Below the pieces are notes generated by a model that had not been told where the DNA came from, made no database searches, and was given only the letters and a program-made list of their open reading frames with translations. This document shows positions 7,140-11,306 of a DNA stretch of 11,306 bases, one piece after another (position 1 is the stretch's first letter; each line of letters begins with the position of its first letter). The DNA comes from an uncultured Bacilli bacterium (lineage in GTDB: Bacteria > Bacillota_I > Bacilli_A > RF39 > UBA660): NCBI GenBank assembly GCA_944331885.1, contig CALVJF010000016.1, positions 1-11,306 on the forward strand, given 5' to 3'. The translations under genes were made by a program, and so were the position numbers.

Positions 7140-8943
7140 CAAAAAAATGCCTAACGTTGGCCAAGTAGACAAAGCTAAAGACTTTAAAAAAACTTTAAAA
7201 AAACTAATTCATTATTTAAATGAGCATCATTTAATTTTAATAATTATTTTCATCTTTGCAATTGGTAGTACAATTTTTTCCATTGTAGGTCCTAAAATAT
7301 TAGGTAATGCAACAACCGAATTATTTAACGGGGTAATAGCAAAATTAACTAACAATGGATCAATCAATTTTAATAAAATTTATCATATTCTCTTAATTTT
7401 ATTAGCTTTATACTTAGTAAGTGCTTTATTTTCATATATTCAAGGCTATTTAATGAGCGGGGTAACTCAAAAAACTACATATCGAATGCGTAAAGAAATT
7501 TCCGAAAAAATAAATCGCTTACCATTATCTTATTTTGATAAAAAAACACACGGAGAAGTTTTATCAACAATTATTAATGATGTTGATACATTACAACAAG
7601 GATTAAATCAAAGCGCTACCCAATTAATTACATCTATCACAACAATTATTGGTATATTAGTCATGATGTTAAGTATAAATGTAACCATTACTTTGTTGAC
7701 ATTATTAATTTTACCTATATCGACATTCATGATGCTAATTGTAGTAAAATACAGCCAAAAATACTTTGCAGATCAACAACGATATCTTGCTAATATTAAT
7801 GGTCAAATAGAAGAAATGTATTCTAATCACATAGTTGTAAAAGCCTTTAATGCTGAAAATAAGGTTTTAAAAAAATTCAATAAAGATAATGATGAATTAT
7901 ATAAATGTGGGTGGAAAAGTCAGTTTATTAGTGGTATTATGCATCCAATAATGAATTTTTTAGGTAACTTATCATATGTAATAGTAGCAATTGTTGGATC
8001 AATATATGCTTCTAAAGGAATAATAACAGTTGGAAATATCCAATCATTTATTCAATATTCAAAACAATTTACTAATCCAATTGGCCAACTTGCACAAATA
8101 TCAAATATGATCCAATCAATGATTGCAGCTTCAGAGCGAATATTTGAATTTTTAGAAACACCTGAAGAATCAAAAGATACAACTCATCCTATAGATACAA
8201 CCAATATTGTTGGCGAAGTAACATTTGAGCATGTATCATTTGGCTATGAGCCAAATCAAGTTATAATTAAAGACTTTAATACCAAGGCTCGAGCTGGCAG
8301 TAAAATTGCCATAGTTGGACCTACTGGTGCTGGCAAGACAACACTAGTAAAATTGTTAATGCGTTATTATGATTTAAATTCAGGAAGTATCAAAATTGAT
8401 GGCCATGACATACGTGATTTCCGTCGTAGTGACTTACGTAAATTATTTGGTATGGTTTTGCAAGATACCTGGCTATTTAACGGTACTATAATGGAAAATT
8501 TACGTTATGGTAAATTAGATGCCACAGATGATGAAGTAATAGCTGCTGCCAAAACAGCTCATGTTCACCATTTTATTCAAACTTTACCAGAGAGTTATCA
8601 TATGGTCTTAAATGAAGAGACAAACAATGTGTCATCAGGCCAAAAACAATTGCTAACCATTGCTAGAGCAGTTTTGGCAAATCCCAAAATATTAATACTA
8701 GATGAAGCAACGAGCAACGTCGACACGCGTACTGAAATATTAATTCAAAAAGCTATGGATGAATTAATGAAGGGACGAACAACATTCATTATTGCTCATC
8801 GCTTAAGTACAATAAAAAATGCTGATTTGATTTTAGTATTAAATAACGGAGATATTGTTGAACAAGGTAATCACCAAGAATTACTCAACAAAAATGGCTT
8901 TTATGCTAAACTATATCAAAGCCAATTCGATAGAACAAAATAG
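7132..8943 (+). CDS. Heterodimeric ABC exporter, catalytic-site subunit
   Basis: A half-transporter of 603 residues, six predicted membrane helices then an NBD from about 360. It has Walker A GPTGAGKTT (396-404), Q-loop Q444, Walker B ILILDE (520-525) with catalytic Glu525, D-loop SNVD and switch His556. Its signature is VSSGQ (500-504) instead of LSGGQ. Paired with the upstream subunit, its own Walker site plus the partner's VSGGQ makes one consensus ATPase site, and its weak signature completes the degenerate site. The opposite defects in the two genes are strong evidence that they form an obligate heterodimer. It starts inside the end of the upstream gene, behind GAGGAGG (7116-7122). The operon ends at the terminator after it. 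Confidence 0.93.
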   Translation: MNNKKMPNVGQVDKAKDFKKTLKKLIHYLNEHHLILIIIFIFAIGSTIFSIVGPKILGNATTELFNGVIAKLTNNGSINFNKIYHILLILLALYLVSALFSYIQGYLMSGVTQKTTYRMRKEISEKINRLPLSYFDKKTHGEVLSTIINDVDTLQQGLNQSATQLITSITTIIGILVMMLSINVTITLLTLLILPISTFMMLIVVKYSQKYFADQQRYLANINGQIEEMYSNHIVVKAFNAENKVLKKFNKDNDELYKCGWKSQFISGIMHPIMNFLGNLSYVIVAIVGSIYASKGIITVGNIQSFIQYSKQFTNPIGQLAQISNMIQSMIAASERIFEFLETPEESKDTTHPIDTTNIVGEVTFEHVSFGYEPNQVIIKDFNTKARAGSKIAIVGPTGAGKTTLVKLLMRYYDLNSGSIKIDGHDIRDFRRSDLRKLFGMVLQDTWLFNGTIMENLRYGKLDATDDEVIAAAKTAHVHHFIQTLPESYHMVLNEETNNVSSGQKQLLTIARAVLANPKILILDEATSNVDTRTEILIQKAMDELMKGRTTFIIAHRLSTIKNADLILVLNNGDIVEQGNHQELLNKNGFYAKLYQSQFDRTK

Positions 8944-8960
8944 GAGAAATCCTATTTTTT
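8937..8960 (+). terminator. Intrinsic terminator of the ABC exporter operon
   Basis: AAAATAGGA (8937-8945) pairs perfectly with TCCTATTTT (8950-8958) around a GAAA tetraloop, followed by T's to 8960. The TAG stop (8941-8943) lies inside the stem. Confidence 0.88.
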
Positions 8961-8968
8961 GTTTACAC

Positions 8969-8992
8969 TTGACTAGACAAAAATGTATACAT
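8969..8992. promoter_or_regulatory. Two palindromes, candidate repressor operators
   Basis: TTGACTAGACAA (8969-8980) is a 12-bp palindrome with one symmetric mismatch pair, and ATGTATACAT (8983-8992) is a perfect 10-bp palindrome. They overlap the -35 and spacer of the promoters for the HAD gene, where a repressor would act. The first resembles GntR/HutC-type operator symmetry, which is a loose resemblance only. No regulator gene is in the window. Confidence 0.4.
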
Positions 8993-8997
8993 ATATT
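8969..8997 (+). promoter_or_regulatory. Upstream promoter of the HAD gene (P1)
   Basis: TTGACT (8969-8974), a 17-nt spacer and TATATT (8992-8997), each one base from consensus. Predicted start of transcription is near 9004. Confidence 0.55.
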
Positions 8998-9014
8998 TAC
9001 ACATTTGCTATAAT
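8986..9014 (+). promoter_or_regulatory. Downstream promoter of the HAD gene (P2, extended -10)
   Basis: TGCTATAAT (9006-9014) is a perfect extended -10, with TATACA (8986-8991) as a weak -35 at 17 nt. Start of transcription is near 9021, about 22 nt before the ATG. Confidence 0.6.
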
Positions 9015-9042
9015 TATCTAGTAAAGAAGAGAAGTGAATTAT

Positions 9043-9858
9043 ATGCCTAAATATAAAATAGTTTTTATTGATATAGATGGGACTTTATACAATAGTAAAT
9101 CTAAAATTACTAAATTTACCAAAGATATTATTACTAAATTAAGTAAAAAAGGAGTCTTAGTCGTATTAACTAGTGGCCGAAATTCTTATCAAGTTCGTGC
9201 TATAAGCCAAAGCGTTAATGCATCAAATTACATAATTGCAAGCAATGGCGCTGAAGTTTATGATTATTTAAATGATATAGATATTTATCAAAGTAACATC
9301 GATTATTTAACGGTAGAAAAAATATACCAATATTGTCAAGAACATAATTTAAAATTATATCTAAATACTAAGTATAAAAGACTAGTAAATCAAAGAGATT
9401 CTGGATTCCCAGAAAATACCTATGTCTCTTCACTAGAAGAAATAAAAGGAAATATAATTAGCCAAATAGTCGTTCAAAGTAGTAACTTTAATCGAATGTT
9501 AGTTTTAAAAGATTTATTTCACACAAAATATCCAATTCTTAAAAATGCCAATTCTTCATCGCAATTAAGAAATCTACAACATCAGGCTAATGACGTATTT
9601 TTCCGTGATTTTATATTAGAAAATACTAGTAAAAGTAGTGGCATAGTTAAACTATTAGAATATTTAAAAATTCCCGCCGAAGAAGCTATATCATTAGGAG
9701 ATAGTTATAATGACATTTCTATGTTCGAACTAACGGGTCTATCCATAGCCATGGGAAACGCTATTCCCGAAATTCAAAAGCAAGCTGATAGAGTTACCTT
9801 AAGTAATAACCAAGATGGTGTTGCTTATGCTTTAAAAAACATATTTAAAATAGACTAA
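9043..9858 (+). CDS. HAD-superfamily phosphatase, Cof type (subfamily IIB)
   Basis: A cytoplasmic Mg-dependent phosphatase of 271 residues, the usual Cof/YidA-like length. Motif I is DIDGT with nucleophile Asp10 and acid/base Asp12; motif II is LTSGR (Thr43/Ser44); motif III Lys is probably K197; motif IV is GDSYND (219-224), followed by the typical M-x-N-A-x-P-E-I-Q-x-x-A-D segment and NxxDGVA. The central part (about 80-185) is the C2B cap that selects substrate. Family members act on sugar phosphates, flavin or pyridoxal phosphates, and substrate cannot be assigned here. ATG 9043 is preferred to GTG 9034 because GAGAAG lies upstream and motif I then falls close to the N-terminus. It is followed after 38 nt by a membrane protein gene with no terminator between, so they are probably one operon. 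Confidence 0.92.
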   Translation: MPKYKIVFIDIDGTLYNSKSKITKFTKDIITKLSKKGVLVVLTSGRNSYQVRAISQSVNASNYIIASNGAEVYDYLNDIDIYQSNIDYLTVEKIYQYCQEHNLKLYLNTKYKRLVNQRDSGFPENTYVSSLEEIKGNIISQIVVQSSNFNRMLVLKDLFHTKYPILKNANSSSQLRNLQHQANDVFFRDFILENTSKSSGIVKLLEYLKIPAEEAISLGDSYNDISMFELTGLSIAMGNAIPEIQKQADRVTLSNNQDGVAYALKNIFKID

Positions 9859-9896
9859 AACCTTAAAGTGTAGTAATATTAAATTAGGTGAGAAAA

Positions 9897-10424
9897 ATGA
9901 AAAAAGAAAATGTTGATTTACTAGTAGCAATACTATTAATAATTATTGGTATGGTTTTAATGGTTTTACCTCATACCTCTAATGACAATGTTCGCAGTAT
10001 TATAATTTGTGTTATGTCTCTTTATATTATCTTAAATTTTGGCCGCTATTTTTTAACTTTCAAAGCCAAAGATTATGGAGGACTTCATACTGCATTAGTT
10101 AGCATAGTTGTAGCAGTTATTTGTGTTATATTAAAAATTGAGCAAGCTAAATACTTAGCATTGGCTGTATTGATTTGGATAACCCTCATGGCTTTAGTAA
10201 AATTAAAAAAAGCCGACTATTTCCATGATCGTCATAACAAATTATGGATATTAGAAATATTTAATTTAGGATTATTTATTTTAGTTGGTATTTTAACTAG
10301 TATTAATTTTTATTATAATAGTCAAGTACAGATATTAATTCTTGGTTACTTTTTCTTAATCAATGGAATTTTAGAAGTAATTGAACCACTAATTATTAAA
10401 TTGAATATTAAGGAGAAAAAATGA
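9897..10424 (+). CDS. Six-helix membrane protein, possibly HdeD/DUF308-like
   Basis: A 175-residue integral membrane protein of unknown function. Six hydrophobic segments lie near 8-25, 33-52, 62-80, 84-103, 117-138 and 145-168. The repeated pattern of a helix containing Gly-Leu/Ile runs followed by a short polar turn, with FFLINGILE near the end, resembles HdeD/DUF308 proteins, but I cannot confirm this by eye. A His/Asp/Arg-rich loop (YFHDRHNK, 108-115) separates the two halves. ATG 9897 has AGGTGAG (9886-9892) just upstream; GTG 9888 lies within that site and is unlikely. It stops with TGA in an ATGA overlap with the methyltransferase gene, which indicates translational coupling and shows that TGA is a true stop here. 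Confidence 0.75.
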   Translation: MKKENVDLLVAILLIIIGMVLMVLPHTSNDNVRSIIICVMSLYIILNFGRYFLTFKAKDYGGLHTALVSIVVAVICVILKIEQAKYLALAVLIWITLMALVKLKKADYFHDRHNKLWILEIFNLGLFILVGILTSINFYYNSQVQILILGYFFLINGILEVIEPLIIKLNIKEKK

Positions 10425-11296
10425 AAATAGTTACTGATTTTAATGATTATCAAATTTTAGATATGCATAACGGTCAAAAAAAGGAACTATGGAAGAACAT
10501 TTGCTTAGTAAGGCCAGATCCTCAAATTATTTGGCCATCAAACTCTAATAACTTTTACCAAAATGTCGACGCCATATACCATCGTAGTAATAAAGGTGGC
10601 GGTGCATGGGATATTAAAAAAAATTCTATGCCAACTAGTTGGCAAGTAAAATACAAAAATCTAACATTTAATTTAAAATTAATGGGCTTTAAACATACTG
10701 GCCTATTTCCAGAACAAGCTTATAACTGGAATTTGATAATGGATACGATTCATAAGTCTGACCGCCAATTAAAAGTTTTAAATTTATTCGCTTATACAGG
10801 AGCTGCTTCAGTTGCTGCTTTATCAGCGGGTGCAAGTGTAGTTCATGTTGATGCTTCTAAAGGAATGATAGATTGGGCTAAAGAGAATGTTAAGTCATCT
10901 GGACTAGAAGATAAACCAATCCGATTTTTAGTTGATGATGTAGTTAAATTTGTCAAAAGAGAAATTCGCCGTGGTAATAAATACGATATCATTTTAATGG
11001 ATCCACCATCATTTGGTCGGGGAGTTAACAAAGAAGTTTGGGATATTGAAAATGATTTATATCCACTGGTTGAATTATGTACTGAGTTATTGAGCGATGA
11101 TCCATTATTATTCATCATTAATTCCTATACAACTGGTCTTTCAATGACAGTTTTAGAAAATATTCTTCAATTGACGGTTGCCCAAAAATACTCTGGTACG
11201 ATTTCTAGTGATGAATTGGGAATTAAAGCCAATAATGGTTTAATTCTTCCTTGCGGTATCTATGCTCGTTGGGAAAGTAATAAAAAAGAGAAATAG
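10421..11296 (+). CDS. Class I SAM-dependent methyltransferase, RlmI-like core (COG1092 type)
   Basis: A 291-residue methyltransferase, probably acting on RNA by family resemblance. HTGLFPEQAYNW (92-103) is the segment that precedes the Rossmann domain in RlmI/RlmK-like enzymes. Motif I is LNLFAYTGAAS (120-130), the ribose-binding acid is Asp144 in VHVDAS, and motif IV is DPPSF (194-198), characteristic of this group. RlmI (23S rRNA m5C1962) is near 400 residues with an N-terminal PUA domain; here residues 1-85 are too short and show no clear PUA pattern. The C-terminal LPCGIYARW (276-284) carries a Cys, but a catalytic role is unproven. AGGAG (10411-10415) sits 5 nt before the ATG. The exact RNA target is unknown. 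Confidence 0.85.
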   Translation: MKIVTDFNDYQILDMHNGQKKELWKNICLVRPDPQIIWPSNSNNFYQNVDAIYHRSNKGGGAWDIKKNSMPTSWQVKYKNLTFNLKLMGFKHTGLFPEQAYNWNLIMDTIHKSDRQLKVLNLFAYTGAASVAALSAGASVVHVDASKGMIDWAKENVKSSGLEDKPIRFLVDDVVKFVKREIRRGNKYDIILMDPPSFGRGVNKEVWDIENDLYPLVELCTELLSDDPLLFIINSYTTGLSMTVLENILQLTVAQKYSGTISSDELGIKANNGLILPCGIYARWESNKKEK

Positions 11297-11306
11297 AGTA
11301 ACTATT
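11292..11306 (+). terminator. Possible terminator stem cut by the window edge
   Basis: AATAG (11292-11296, ending with the stop codon) is complementary to CTATT (11302-11306) around AGTAA. The window ends before any T-run could be seen. The position over the stop codon matches the other terminators here. Confidence 0.35.

Noticed and set aside
8962..9002. Direct repeat TTTACAC (8962-8968 and 8996-9002)
   Set aside because: Seven bases is short for AT-rich DNA and it adds nothing beyond the palindromes and promoter hexamers there.
10843..11118. Minus-strand frame of 91 codons antisense to the methyltransferase
   Set aside because: It lies over motif I to motif IV of the methyltransferase and has no start signals.
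1..11306. Use of the Mycoplasma code (TGA as Trp) in this AT-rich genome
   Set aside because: TGG is used for Trp throughout, and TGA 10422-10424 is a clean stop in an ATGA overlap.

Overview
This is AT-rich bacterial DNA (about 30% G+C by eye). Almost all genes lie on the + strand, with short gaps, Shine-Dalgarno sites of the AGGAGG type and 4-8 bp overlaps inside operons. TGA ends one gene (10422-10424), TAG and TAA end others, and Trp is written TGG, so the standard bacterial code applies and not the Mycoplasma code. The protein families (compact clostridial-type FeoB, BmrCD-like ABC pair, Cof-type phosphatase) suggest a low-GC Bacillota. A host-associated Bacilli or Erysipelotrichia/RF39-like lineage is an inference only.

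Layout. (1) 1-1207 is the 3' part of an unrecognised, probably all-helical protein gene, interrupted by a -1 frameshift at a T6 run. (2) 1325-2650 is an SDF-family amino acid:cation symporter that seems to start at an ATT codon. It has its own promoter, a hairpin at the mRNA 5' end and a strong terminator. (3) 2727-4755 is feoA-feoB, the ferrous iron importer. (4) 4944-8943 is a two-gene heterodimeric ABC exporter with one degenerate and one consensus ATP site. It is preceded by a near-consensus promoter and then an intrinsic-terminator hairpin inside the leader, a layout that suggests attenuation. (5) 9043-11296 holds a HAD-IIB (Cof-type) phosphatase, a six-helix membrane protein and a class I SAM methyltransferase, probably one transcription unit behind tandem promoters overlapped by two palindromes.

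The genes are mostly housekeeping or transport functions and form four independent transcription units rather than one pathway. No CRISPR, RNA gene, insertion sequence or phage gene is visible, and no gap without a gene exceeds 300 bases. The most interesting material is regulatory or at the decoding level: the possible programmed frameshift, the ATT start coupled to a tiny upstream reading frame ending Trp-Tyr-Tyr, the ABC leader hairpin, the palindromes before the HAD gene, and the recurrent placing of stop codons inside terminator stems. I see no clear evidence of an entirely new multi-gene system.
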